Shown here: positions 15,325-23,194 of the stretch, in pieces | How the letters are laid out: every line of letters starts with the position of its first letter | Position numbering within the stretch: position 1 is the first letter of the stretch | DNA from: DASXYG01 sp036502625 | Lineage (GTDB): Bacteria > Actinomycetota > Actinomycetes > Streptosporangiales > Streptosporangiaceae | DNA: 26,893 nt | Assembly: GCA_036502625.1 (NCBI GenBank) | Contig: DASXYG010000004.1 | Span: forward strand, 1 to 26,893 | Direction: 5' to 3' | Made by a program: the position numbers and the translations under genes | The notes under the pieces: generated by a model | What the model saw: only the letters and a program-made list of their open reading frames with translations | What the model was told of the DNA's origin: nothing | The model's database searches: none

Positions 15325-16349
15325 CAGATCCTCCCCGTACGGCGCAGGCGTGCCAGGTAGACGTTCGCGATCATGGCGACGAGGACGGCGATGCCGAGGA
15401 TCAGGTAGTACGTGTTGGCGCTGATGCCCAGCAGGTTGAAGCCGTCCTCCAGGATGCCGAGCACGACCGCGCCGAGGAACGCGCCGAGGACCGTGCCCAC
15501 TCCCCCGGCCAGCGCGGTGCCGCCGATGACCGCCGCGGCCACCGCGTAGAACATGACCGTCTCGCCCCCGGCCGCGGGGTCGATCGAGTCGATGCGGAAG
15601 GCCTCAAGGATGCCGGTGATGCCGCCGAGGGTGCTGCAGATCATGAAGTTGCCGATCTTGACCCGGCTCACCTTGATGCCCGACTCCGTGGCGCCCAGCA
15701 GGTTGCCGCCGACGGCGAAGGTGTACAGGCCCCAGCGCATGCGGGTGAGCACCAGGTAGAAGATCGCGACGATCACGCCCGCCCAGATGATCTCCGACCA
15801 GTCCTGCTGCCCCAGCACCGTCTGCAGCGTGCCGGCCGCGGACGCCGGGATCTCCTTGGGGAACGAGCCCGAGGTGATCAGCGTGATGCCCTCGAGCGCG
15901 AACAGCATGCCCAGCGTGGTCACGAACGCCGGCACCCCGAGCCGTACGGTCACGGTGCCGTTGATGAACCCCACCAGCGCGCTGACCAGCAGCGCCACGA
16001 CGATGCCGAGCACCGGCGGGAACCCGTAGTCCTCGACCGCGAAGTACATGACGAACGGCGCGAACGTGTACGTCCACCCGACGGACAGGTCGATCTCGCC
16101 GCTGATCAGCAGGAACACCTCGCCGACCGCCAGGATCGCGATCGGCGCGACGTAGTGCGAGACCGTGACCAGGTTGCCGACGTCGAGGAAGTCGGGCCGG
16201 TTCACGTAGAAGTAGACGACCAGGATGATCGCCACGGCGAGGATGCTGGCCTCGCGCAGGCGCAGGAACGCCGCCCCGACACGGCGTCCGAGGCCGGGCG
16301 GCGGCGGGGCCGCCGGCACGGTCTCGGGCGCCGTCCGCGTGTCACTCAC
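15324..16349 (-). CDS. Sugar ABC transporter permease (CUT2-like)
   Basis: A 341-residue membrane protein with eight to ten hydrophobic segments beginning near residue 35 (ASILAVAIILVVYFYV). The family hallmark GEIDLSVGW and the later GGTALAGGVGTVLGAFLG loop identify the BPD_transp_2 permeases of ribose/xylose-type importers. The start is GTG at 16347-16349 with a G-rich ribosome binding site (aggggg) about 9 bp upstream; the frame is open well upstream, but that part overlaps the binding-protein gene and is not membrane-like. The binding-protein stop is 11 bp upstream, and the ATPase gene overlaps the stop. Confidence 0.93.
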
Positions 16350-16360
16350 TGACCAACCCC

Positions 16361-17491
16361 CTAGGAAGCGTGCGCGATCGGCCCGCTGGTCTTGACGTAC
16401 TCCTGCTTCTCGCTGTTGCCCTCGTACCGCGTCTTGGTCGTCTGGTACGGGCCGACGGTGTCCTTGGTGACGAACTTCAGGCCGGTGTTCGTCTCCGACG
16501 GCGCGACCAGGCCGCCGGACAGCTTGTACAGGTACAGGTAGAGCACCGGGAGGAAGCCCTGGAGGTACGGCTGCTGGTCGACGGTGAAGTCGAGGTTCCC
16601 GGCCTTGATCGCCGACAGCGTCTTCGGCTCGAGGTCGAAGCCGCCCGCGACGACGCCGTTGGCCTTCAGCTTGTGCTTCGTCATGGCGTCGCCCAGGCCC
16701 TCGGTGGAGCCGCCGTCGACGGAGAAGTACGCCTTCACGTTCCCGTGCGCCTGGACGAAGGCGTCGATCGTGGAGATCTCCTGCGGGGTCTCCGCGCCCG
16801 TCGTCACCGCCTTGAAGCTCTTCATCTTGCCGGACTTCTGCAGCGCGGCCTTGGCGCCGTCGATGCGCGGCTGGATGTTCAGCGCGCCGGGCGTGGCGAT
16901 GAAGCCGACGACGTCCGCGGGCGCGGTCATCAGGCTGGCGAGCCGCATGCCGACCTGCTGGCCGGAGACGAAGAGGTCCTGGCCGACGTACGCGAGGCGG
17001 TCCGAGCCGGGGTTGCCGACGGCGCCGTCGGCGTTGTACGAGACCACGGGGATGCCGGCCTGGAGGGCCTTGTCCACCGGGTCCTTGAACGCCTTGACGT
17101 CCACGACGGACACGGCGATGCCGTCGGCCTTGCCGGAGACGGCCGTGTTCATCGCGTTGACCATCTCGGGGACGATCGACGTCTTCGAGCCCGTCCACTG
17201 GGACGTGCAGTTCAGCAGCGTGCAGGCGTCCTGGATGCCGTACTGCGTGGGCTGGAAGAACGGGTTCGTCGTGACGTGGTTGACGAACACGAACCGCCAC
17301 TTCGGCGTGGACGGGAACGCGCCCACGCCGCCCTTGCCGCCGCTGCTCGCGTTCGCGCAGCCGCTGAGCAGGGCCGTCGCCGCCAGCCCGGCGCTCGCCA
17401 GGCCGGCGCCGCTGAGCAGGCGGCGCCGGGTGGTGCTCGGGAGGTCAAGGGTGTCGATGGCTTCTTCGACCTCCGGGTTGATCTTGGTCAT
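16361..17491 (-). CDS. Sugar ABC transporter substrate-binding lipoprotein (Tat-type signal)
   Basis: A 376-residue periplasmic-binding-protein type I fold lipoprotein that would capture the sugar outside the cell. The N-terminus has a twin-arginine motif (TTRRRLLSG, Arg22-Arg23), an Ala/Leu/Gly-rich hydrophobic stretch, and a lipobox LLSGC with the acylated cysteine at residue 45, so it is probably exported folded by Tat and then anchored. The binding domain shows the family pattern: WRFVFVNHV, DGIAVSVVD, GIPVVSYNAD, YVGQD, and the late FTVDQQPYLQGFL. The particular sugar cannot be read from sequence. It lies 19 bp after the epimerase gene and 11 bp before the permease. Confidence 0.93.
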   Translation of the reverse strand: MTKINPEVEEAIDTLDLPSTTRRRLLSGAGLASAGLAATALLSGCANASSGGKGGVGAFPSTPKWRFVFVNHVTTNPFFQPTQYGIQDACTLLNCTSQWTGSKTSIVPEMVNAMNTAVSGKADGIAVSVVDVKAFKDPVDKALQAGIPVVSYNADGAVGNPGSDRLAYVGQDLFVSGQQVGMRLASLMTAPADVVGFIATPGALNIQPRIDGAKAALQKSGKMKSFKAVTTGAETPQEISTIDAFVQAHGNVKAYFSVDGGSTEGLGDAMTKHKLKANGVVAGGFDLEPKTLSAIKAGNLDFTVDQQPYLQGFLPVLYLYLYKLSGGLVAPSETNTGLKFVTKDTVGPYQTTKTRYEGNSEKQEYVKTSGPIAHAS

Positions 17492-17510
17492 ATCCGGCGC
17501 CGCCTTCCGG

Positions 17511-18689
17511 TTAGGTGGTTGAGAACGCGTAGACGGTGGTCTGGTCGTACCGCTGGCCGGGCCGCAGCACGGTCGACGGGAAGTTCGGATGGTTCGGGGA
17601 GTCGGGGAAGTGCTGGGTCTCCAGCGCGAATCCGTCGCCCTGGCGGTACGCGTGGCCGGAGATGCCGATCTCGGTGCCGTCGAGGAAGTTGCCGGAGTAG
17701 AACTGCACGCCCGGCTGCGTGGTGTACGTGGTCAGCACGCGGCCGCTGTTCGGTTCGACCACGCGCGCGGCCTGGTGCAGCCCGCCGTACGCGGTCGGCC
17801 CGTTCCGGTCGAGCACCCAGTTGTGGTCGTAGCCCTGGCCGATGATCAACTGCGGGAAGTCGTCGCGGATGCGCGCGCCGATGGGGTACGGGCGGGTGAA
17901 GTCCATCGGGGTGCCCGCGACCTTGTCGATCGCGCCGGTCGGGATCTGCGTCTTGTCGGTCGGGGTGTACCTGCTCCCGTCGATCGTCAGGCGGTGCCCG
18001 TAGATCGTCCCGGTGCCCTCGCCGCCGAGGTTGAAGTACGTGTGGTTGGTGAGGTTGACGACGGTCGGCTTGTCGGTCGTCGCGCCGTAGTGGATGCGCA
18101 GCGCGTTCCCGCGCCCAAGGGTGTACTCCACCGTGGTGGTCAGGCGGCCGGGGAAGCCCATCTCGCCGTCGGGGCTGACATAACGCAGCCGCACACCGAC
18201 GGTGCCGCCGGACGTGATCGGGGTTGCCTTCCACACCTTGAGGTTGAACCCGACGGTGCCGCCGTGCAACGCGTTGCCGTTGTTGTTGACGGGGATGTGA
18301 TACGTCTTCCCGTCCAGCTTGAACGTGCCCTTGGCGATGCGGTTGCCGTAGCGGCCGATCAGGGCGCCGAAGTACGTCGCCTGGTTCGCCTGGTCCTTGA
18401 CGTAGTCGGCGACCGACTTGTAGCCGAGCGCCACGTCGGCGAGGTGGCCGTGCCGGTCGGGCGCGTCGATCGACTGCACGATGCCGCCGAACGTGAGGAT
18501 GCGCACGCGCATGCCGGCCGCGCTGGTGAGGGTGTAGCGCTGTACGGGGGTGCCGTCCGGCGCGGAGCCGAACTTCTCGACGGTGACGCGCGGCGTCCCC
18601 GCGTGCGCGGGGGCCGTCGCCGGGATGAGTGACGCGGCCGCCAATAAGACGGCCGCGCCCATACGGGTAGGAATCGGGAAACGGGTCAT
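17511..18689 (-). CDS. galM: Secreted aldose 1-epimerase (mutarotase)
   Basis: A 392-residue galactose-mutarotase-like enzyme that interconverts alpha and beta anomers of aldoses. Conserved residues: Arg117 (GRYGNR), His142 (NALHGG), His216 (NLTNHTYFNLGG) and the general base Glu357 (ALETQHFPDSPNHP). A signal peptide covers about residues 1-30, with a likely cut after AHA, so it acts outside the cell, where it could supply the anomer taken up by the downstream transporter. It is the first gene of the sugar operon, 19 bp ahead of the binding protein, and lies behind a strong promoter and a LacI-type operator. The ATG at 18687-18689 is preceded by a weak aaggga-like site. Confidence 0.94.
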   Translation of the reverse strand: MTRFPIPTRMGAAVLLAAASLIPATAPAHAGTPRVTVEKFGSAPDGTPVQRYTLTSAAGMRVRILTFGGIVQSIDAPDRHGHLADVALGYKSVADYVKDQANQATYFGALIGRYGNRIAKGTFKLDGKTYHIPVNNNGNALHGGTVGFNLKVWKATPITSGGTVGVRLRYVSPDGEMGFPGRLTTTVEYTLGRGNALRIHYGATTDKPTVVNLTNHTYFNLGGEGTGTIYGHRLTIDGSRYTPTDKTQIPTGAIDKVAGTPMDFTRPYPIGARIRDDFPQLIIGQGYDHNWVLDRNGPTAYGGLHQAARVVEPNSGRVLTTYTTQPGVQFYSGNFLDGTEIGISGHAYRQGDGFALETQHFPDSPNHPNFPSTVLRPGQRYDQTTVYAFSTT

Positions 18690-18733
18690 TTCTTACCGTC
18701 CCTTGTGGCGAGATCCAAGCCGTTCGCTGCGGG

Positions 18734-18762
18734 ACGCTAAGCCTCTGTGATCGCTGTGTCAA
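18734..18762 (-). promoter_or_regulatory. Promoter of the galM-sugar ABC transporter operon
   Basis: On the minus strand a perfect TTGACA (18757-18762) and TAGCGT (18734-18739) are separated by 17 bp, about 45 bp upstream of the galM start. This is the best primary-sigma promoter match in the window. Confidence 0.75.
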
Positions 18763-18780
18763 CGGTGCCGAGGGCGATTG

Positions 18781-18794
18781 TGGGAGCGCTCCTA
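18781..18794. promoter_or_regulatory. CebR/CelR-like LacI-family operator
   Basis: tgggagcgctccta matches 13 of 14 positions of the inverted repeat TGGGAGCGCTCCCA known as the binding site of the LacI-family cellulose/cellobiose regulators CebR (Streptomyces) and CelR (Thermobifida). It lies about 18 bp upstream of the -35 of the sugar operon, centred near -60. No LacI-family gene is in the window. Confidence 0.65.
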
Positions 18795-18836
18795 CCGAAG
18801 ACCGCCGGTGGTCAGGGACGCGTCACCGCGTAACGA

Positions 18837-19277
18837 TCAGGCGTCGGCGGAGATCTTTGCCAGGGCTTGTAGCGCGAGGGTGTACGACGCGTAGCCGAAA
18901 CCGGCCACGGTGCCGGTCGCAACCCCCGCCACGACCGACGTGTGGCGGAACTCCTCGCGGGCCGCCGGGTTGGAGATGTGCACCTCGATGAGCGGCGCGG
19001 TGCGCTGGGCGATCGCGTCGCGCAGCGCGTAGGAGTAGTGGGTGAACGCGGCGGGGTTCAGCACCACGGGCACGCGCCCGTCGGCGGCCTCGTGCAGCCA
19101 CGACAGCAGCGTGGCCTCGTCGTCGGTCTGCCGCACCTCGACGTCCATGCCCAGCTCGGCGCCCGCCTCGCGGCAGGTGCCGGCGAGGTCGGCGAGGGTG
19201 GCGGCGCCGTAGACGTCCGGCTCGCGGCTGCCGAGCCTGCCGAGGTTCGGTCCGTTGAGTACGAGTACGCGTGCCAC
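18837..19277 (-). CDS. aroQ: 3-dehydroquinate dehydratase, type II
   Basis: A 146-residue type II dehydroquinase, the third step of the shikimate pathway (dehydration of 3-dehydroquinate). Signature segments: LNGPNLGRLGSREPDVYG with the catalytic Tyr, NPAAFTHYSYALRDA, EVHISNP and the RHTSVVAG segment. Length matches the dodecameric family. The GTG start (19275-19277) has agagga about 10 bp upstream; aroB ends 25 bp upstream on the same strand. It is the last aro gene here; pepQ, its usual neighbour in actinobacteria, is 8.5 kb away. Confidence 0.96.
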   Translation of the reverse strand: MARVLVLNGPNLGRLGSREPDVYGAATLADLAGTCREAGAELGMDVEVRQTDDEATLLSWLHEAADGRVPVVLNPAAFTHYSYALRDAIAQRTAPLIEVHISNPAAREEFRHTSVVAGVATGTVAGFGYASYTLALQALAKISADA

Positions 19278-19302
19278 GTTTCGTACGTCCTCTCGTCTCG
19301 GG

Positions 19303-20376
19303 TCAGGCGGAGACCGCGCGGTAGGCGTCGGCCAGGAGGTCCTCGGGCGGGGCGTCGAGGATGGCCGGGGCGGCGAGGCCGTCGAGGACGACGAAGCGCA
19401 GCCGGGAGCCGCGGCTCTTCTTGTCGACGCTCATGGTGGCGCGCAGGCCGGGCCAGGCGTCGGCGGCGTAGCGCGTCGGCAGGCCCGCGGACGCGATGAC
19501 GCGGGCGTGGCGGTCGGCGGTGCGGTCGTCGAGCCGGCCGGCCAGGCGGCCGAGCTCCGCGGCGTAGATCATGCCGATCGCGACGGCGTCGCCGTGGCGG
19601 AAGCGGTACGCCTCGGCGCGCTCGATCGCGTGGCCGAGCGTGTGGCCGTAGTTGAGGAACTCGCGGCGGCCGCTCTCGCGCAGGTCGGCGGCCACCACCT
19701 CGGCCTTGACGCGGACCGAGCGCTCGATCAGCTCGGCGGTGTGCGGCCCCTCGGGCGCGCGCGCGGCCTCGGGGTCGGCCTCGACGAGGTCGAGGATCAC
19801 CGGGTCGGCGATGAACCCCGCCTTGATCACCTCGGCCAGCCCGGCGACGTAGTCGGCGCGCGGGACCGTGGCCAGCGTGGTCAGCTCGCACAGCACGCCG
19901 GCCGGCGGGTGGAACGCGCCGACGAGGTTCTTGCCCTCGGCGGTGTCGATCGCGGTCTTGCCGCCGACCGCGGCGTCGACCATGCCGAGCAGGGTCGTCG
20001 GCACCAGCACGACGCGCACGCCGCGCAGCCAGGTGGCGGCCGCGAACCCGGCGAGGTCGGTGGTGGCGCCGCCGCCGACGCCCACGACGGCGTCCGTACG
20101 GGTGAAGCCGTGGCGGCCGAGCGCGGCCCACAGCCCGGCCGCGACGCCGGCGGTCTTGGCCGCCTCGCCGTCGGGCACGGGCAGCGGATGGACCGCATAG
20201 CCGGCGTGTTCGAGCGCTCCGCACACGGGACGGGCGATCTCCGCGAGCGACTCGCCGTGGACGACGGCCACCCGGGCGGCGCGGTCGCCGACCATCGCGG
20301 GCAGCTCGCCGAGCACGCCGGTGCCGATGACCACGTCGTACGGGCTCTCGCCGCCGACCGGGACCCGTACGGTCAT
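19303..20376 (-). CDS. aroB: 3-dehydroquinate synthase
   Basis: A 357-residue NAD- and metal-dependent enzyme converting DAHP to 3-dehydroquinate. It shows the NAD-binding GVGGGATTDLAGFAAATWLRG, the VPTTLLGMVDAAVGGKTAID active-site segment, and metal ligands in AEVIKAG (Glu), NYGHTLGHAIE (His) and FRHGDAV (His). Full length. The ATG (20374-20376) overlaps the aroK stop as ATGA, so the two genes are translationally coupled. Confidence 0.97.
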   Translation of the reverse strand: MTVRVPVGGESPYDVVIGTGVLGELPAMVGDRAARVAVVHGESLAEIARPVCGALEHAGYAVHPLPVPDGEAAKTAGVAAGLWAALGRHGFTRTDAVVGVGGGATTDLAGFAAATWLRGVRVVLVPTTLLGMVDAAVGGKTAIDTAEGKNLVGAFHPPAGVLCELTTLATVPRADYVAGLAEVIKAGFIADPVILDLVEADPEAARAPEGPHTAELIERSVRVKAEVVAADLRESGRREFLNYGHTLGHAIERAEAYRFRHGDAVAIGMIYAAELGRLAGRLDDRTADRHARVIASAGLPTRYAADAWPGLRATMSVDKKSRGSRLRFVVLDGLAAPAILDAPPEDLLADAYRAVSA

Positions 20377-20906
20377 GCGCGGGCCGGCGCGCCGAGGGCC
20401 GCGAGGATGGCCTCGGCGACCTCGTCGGGGCTGCGGTGGTCGGTGTTCACGGTGTGGGTGCCGGCGGCCTCGTAGACGGGGACGCGGGCGTCGAGCAGCT
20501 TCTTCAACTGGGCGCGCGGGTTGCCGATCAGCAGCGGCCGCGAGGCGTCGATGCCGACCCGCTTGACCACCACGGGGAACGCGACCTCGAGGTAGACCAC
20601 GTTGTGGCCGCGGAGCAGCTCGCGGGTGGCGTCGGCCATGACCGCGCCGCCGCCGAGCGACAGGACGCCGTCGTGGCCGGTGAGCGCGGCGGCGACGGCC
20701 TCGCGCTCCAGCTCGCGGAAGCGCTCCTCGCCCTGGGTCACGAAGATGTCGGGCACGGTCAGGCCGGCGCGCGCCTCGATGTCGGCGTCGGTGTCGCGGA
20801 ACGTGACGCCGAGGCGGGCGGCCAGCAGCGGGCCGACGGTGGACTTGCCGGACCCGGGCGGGCCGATGAGCACGGCGGCCGGGCGGGTGGTCTCGTTGTC
20901 AGACAT
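20373..20906 (-). CDS. aroK: Shikimate kinase
   Basis: A 177-residue P-loop kinase phosphorylating shikimate at the 3-hydroxyl. Walker A is GPPGSGKST (Lys21); shikimate-binding acids lie in RDTDADIE and the conserved arginine in ERFRELE; LGGGAV is the Walker B-like loop, and the lid region follows near SRPLLIGNP. The ATG at 20904-20906 is chosen because it gives normal family length and follows the aroC stop by 5 bp. The longer open frame upstream is antisense-like read-through inside aroC. Confidence 0.95.
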   Translation of the reverse strand: MSDNETTRPAAVLIGPPGSGKSTVGPLLAARLGVTFRDTDADIEARAGLTVPDIFVTQGEERFRELEREAVAAALTGHDGVLSLGGGAVMADATRELLRGHNVVYLEVAFPVVVKRVGIDASRPLLIGNPRAQLKKLLDARVPVYEAAGTHTVNTDHRSPDEVAEAILAALGAPARA

Positions 20907-20911
20907 GGCTC

Positions 20912-22090
20912 TTACTTGATCGCGAGGGAGGACAGGTAGCCGGAGATGTTGCGGCCGGTCTCCTCGATGGAGTCGCCGCCGAACTTCTCCAGTATCGCCT
21001 CGGCCAGGACCAGCGCGGTCATGGCCTCGGCCACGACGCCGGACGCCGGAACGGCGGTGACGTCGCTGCGCTGGTTGTGCGCCTTCGCGGCCTCGCCCGT
21101 ACGGACGTCGATCGTGGCGAGGGCGCGCGGCACGGTGGAGATGGGCTTCATGGCGACGCGGGCGCGCAGCGGCTCGCCGGTGGTCATGCCGCCTTCGAGG
21201 CCGCCCGCGCGGTTGGTGGCGCGGCGCACGCGGCCGTCGGAGCGCTCGATCTCGTCGTGCGCGGCCGAGCCGCGGCGGGCCGCGGTGGTGAAGCCGTCGC
21301 CGATCTCGACGCCCTTCATGGCCTGGATGCCCATCAGCGCGCCGGCCAGCCGGGCGTCGAGCCTGCGGTCCCAGTGGACGTGGCTGCCCACGCCCGGGGG
21401 CAGGCCGTACGCGATGACCTCGACGACGCCGCCGAGGGTGTCGCCGTCGCGCTTGGTGGCCTCGATCTCCTCGACCATCGCGGCCGAGGTCTCGGGGTCG
21501 GCGCAGCGGACCGGGTCGGCGTCGATGCGCGGCAGGTCGTCCGGGCCGGGCAGGAAGCCGTCCGGGACGGCGATGTGGCCCATGGACACGACGTGGCTGA
21601 GGACGCGGACGCCGCACACCTGGTCCAGGAAGCGCCGCGCGACCTCGCCGAGCGCGACGCGCGCGGCCGTCTCGCGGGCGCTGGCCCGCTCCAGGATGGG
21701 CCGCGACTCGTCGAAGCCGTACTTCTGCATGCCCACGAGGTCGGCGTGGCCGGGGCGCGGCCGGGTCAGCGGCTCGTTGCGGGCCACGCCTTCGAGCTCC
21801 TCGGCGGGCACCGGGTCGGCCGACATGACCTTCTCCCACTTCGGCCACTCGGTGTTGCCGATCTGGACGGCGACGGGCCCGCCCTGGGTGCGGCCATGGC
21901 GGACGCCGCCGAGGAGGGTGACGGCGTCCTGTTCGAACTTCATCCGGGCGCCACGGCCGTAGCCCGCGCGACGGCGCACGAGGGCGGCGGCGATGTCATC
22001 GGTGGAGACCGCGACTCCGGCCGGCATGCCCTCGAGGATCGCGACGAGTGCGGGCCCGTGGGACTCGCCCGCGGTGAGCCAGCGCAACAT
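20912..22090 (-). CDS. aroC: Chorismate synthase
   Basis: A 392-residue FMN-dependent enzyme that converts EPSP to chorismate, the last step of the shikimate pathway. Diagnostic segments: MLRWLTAGESHGPALVAILEGMPAG, RRRAGYGRGARM, GNTEWPKW, RPGHADLVGMQKYG, RASARETAARVA and the NRAGGLEGGMTTGEP loop. Full length. The ATG (22088-22090) has aaagga 7 bp upstream. The stop of the small membrane protein gene lies 12 bp upstream on the same strand, so the aro genes are probably expressed from a promoter ahead of the two membrane protein genes. Confidence 0.97.
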   Translation of the reverse strand: MLRWLTAGESHGPALVAILEGMPAGVAVSTDDIAAALVRRRAGYGRGARMKFEQDAVTLLGGVRHGRTQGGPVAVQIGNTEWPKWEKVMSADPVPAEELEGVARNEPLTRPRPGHADLVGMQKYGFDESRPILERASARETAARVALGEVARRFLDQVCGVRVLSHVVSMGHIAVPDGFLPGPDDLPRIDADPVRCADPETSAAMVEEIEATKRDGDTLGGVVEVIAYGLPPGVGSHVHWDRRLDARLAGALMGIQAMKGVEIGDGFTTAARRGSAAHDEIERSDGRVRRATNRAGGLEGGMTTGEPLRARVAMKPISTVPRALATIDVRTGEAAKAHNQRSDVTAVPASGVVAEAMTALVLAEAILEKFGGDSIEETGRNISGYLSSLAIK

Positions 22091-22102
22091 GCGGCAATCC
22101 TT

Positions 22103-22582
22103 TCACGCCGGTCGCCCCTCCTGGACCACCGGCCCTGTGGGGTGCGGCTGGGCGCGCGGCTTGGCGCGCCAGCGGTGCGGCGGGACGCCGGAGATGATCA
22201 GCAGCAGGCCGAGCACCGGGTAGACGCCCAGGAGGCTGAAGCTGTACGTCTCGATGCCGACGCCCAGCGGCGAGATGTCCGTGAGGAACCGCGTCTGGAC
22301 CGGCAGCAGCATGATCGCGAGGCCGAGGACGAAGAACACGGCACCGGGTATCAGCGCGGCGACCGGCGACATGAACCGGGCGGACGCGGCCAGGCCGAGG
22401 CCCGCCCCCACCAGGAGCACGAGCACGACCGAGATCAGCACCGGCGCGGTCGGCCGTACGGCGAAGTTCTGCTGGAACGACTCGGTGTACTGACGGCTCG
22501 CCCAGCCCAGCCCGATCCAGGTCAGCAGCGTCAGGATGATGCCGGCCGGGATACCGGCCAGATGGCGGACGACGTTGGGCAC
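22103..22582 (-). CDS. Small four-helix membrane protein, paralogue of its neighbour
   Basis: A 159-residue protein I do not recognise. Four hydrophobic segments are seen, around residues 8-28, 46-66, 75-95 and 115-135, and a basic, proline-rich cytoplasmic-looking tail. It resembles the next protein upstream: both have FMSPVAALIPGAVFFVLGLA / FVSPVGAVVAGAVYLLAGLA and finish the last helix with GVPPHRWR / AIPPNRWR. The GTG start (22580-22582) has an aggtgag site 8 bp upstream. It sits between its paralogue (7 bp upstream) and aroC (12 bp downstream) and so is in the aro operon. Confidence 0.8.
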   Translation of the reverse strand: MPNVVRHLAGIPAGIILTLLTWIGLGWASRQYTESFQQNFAVRPTAPVLISVVLVLLVGAGLGLAASARFMSPVAALIPGAVFFVLGLAIMLLPVQTRFLTDISPLGVGIETYSFSLLGVYPVLGLLLIISGVPPHRWRAKPRAQPHPTGPVVQEGRPA

Positions 22583-22589
22583 GGGTCAC

Positions 22590-23024
22590 TCACCTCGTGG
22601 GCTGGGCGGGGCGCCAGCGGTTGGGCGGGATGGCGGACATCAGGAGCAGCGCCCCGGCGACGAGGTACATGCCGTTGAAGCCGCCGTTCGACGCCTGGAG
22701 CGCCAGCCTGCCGGGCAGCCAGGACGTGACCTCGAACATCTGGTGGAACAGCACCGGGTAGGCCAGGCCGGCGAGCAGGTAGACCGCGCCGGCGACGACG
22801 GCGCCGACCGGCGAGACGAACGTGGTCGCCAGCAGGCCGAGCAGCGCGCCCGCGACGATCATGGCGAGCATCGGCAGGATCGTCCCGGTGATCGTCACGC
22901 GCGTCACGAACAACTGGAGGTTGCGCAGCAGCGGTTCGCCGGCGTACGCCACCAGCAGCCACGCGACGGGCGTGACGATGACGCCGATGAGCGCGCCGAG
23001 ACCGTGCCGGGCCGTGTTCGTCAT
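22590..23024 (-). CDS. Small four-helix membrane protein, first gene of the aro operon
   Basis: A 144-residue protein with four hydrophobic segments (about residues 9-28, 43-63, 70-92 and 116-135) and a short basic tail (NRWRPAQPTR). No known family recognised; it is a diverged tandem paralogue of the next gene. I chose ATG at 23022-23024: upstream residues are basic and unlike a membrane protein, and TACCTT lies 7 bp before it, suggesting leaderless transcription. No ribosome binding site is visible. The gene is divergent from the sensor kinase across 170 bp. Confidence 0.75.
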   Translation of the reverse strand: MTNTARHGLGALIGVIVTPVAWLLVAYAGEPLLRNLQLFVTRVTITGTILPMLAMIVAGALLGLLATTFVSPVGAVVAGAVYLLAGLAYPVLFHQMFEVTSWLPGRLALQASNGGFNGMYLVAGALLLMSAIPPNRWRPAQPTR

Positions 23025-23031
23025 GGGGAGG

Positions 23032-23037
23032 AAGGTA
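23032..23037 (-). promoter_or_regulatory. Candidate -10 element of the membrane protein-aroCKBQ operon
   Basis: TACCTT stands 7 bp upstream of the ATG on the minus strand, the spacing expected for a leaderless transcript. No good -35 was seen, and this is the only candidate start for the six-gene operon. Confidence 0.35.
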
Positions 23038-23194
23038 GCGGATGCGCGCCACCGCCACACCCCGCGCGCGAGAGTGCGGTTTTCCCCAGCGTTCCCGGGT
23101 GGCCGCCAGGATGGCCGGGTGCCGCCGTGACCTCTAGCGTCGATACTGGCCATAAGGGACCGACCACCCGACCACCCGACGCGAGAGGACGGCG

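Noticed and set aside
18795..18836. Terminator after aroQ
   Set aside because: Dyads here have only 4-5 bp stems; read-through into the galM operon cannot be excluded.
23041..23194. Promoter for the sensor kinase operon
   Set aside because: Candidates such as GTGACC with CCATAA at 17 bp are too weak to list; the start of this transcript is not decided by sequence.
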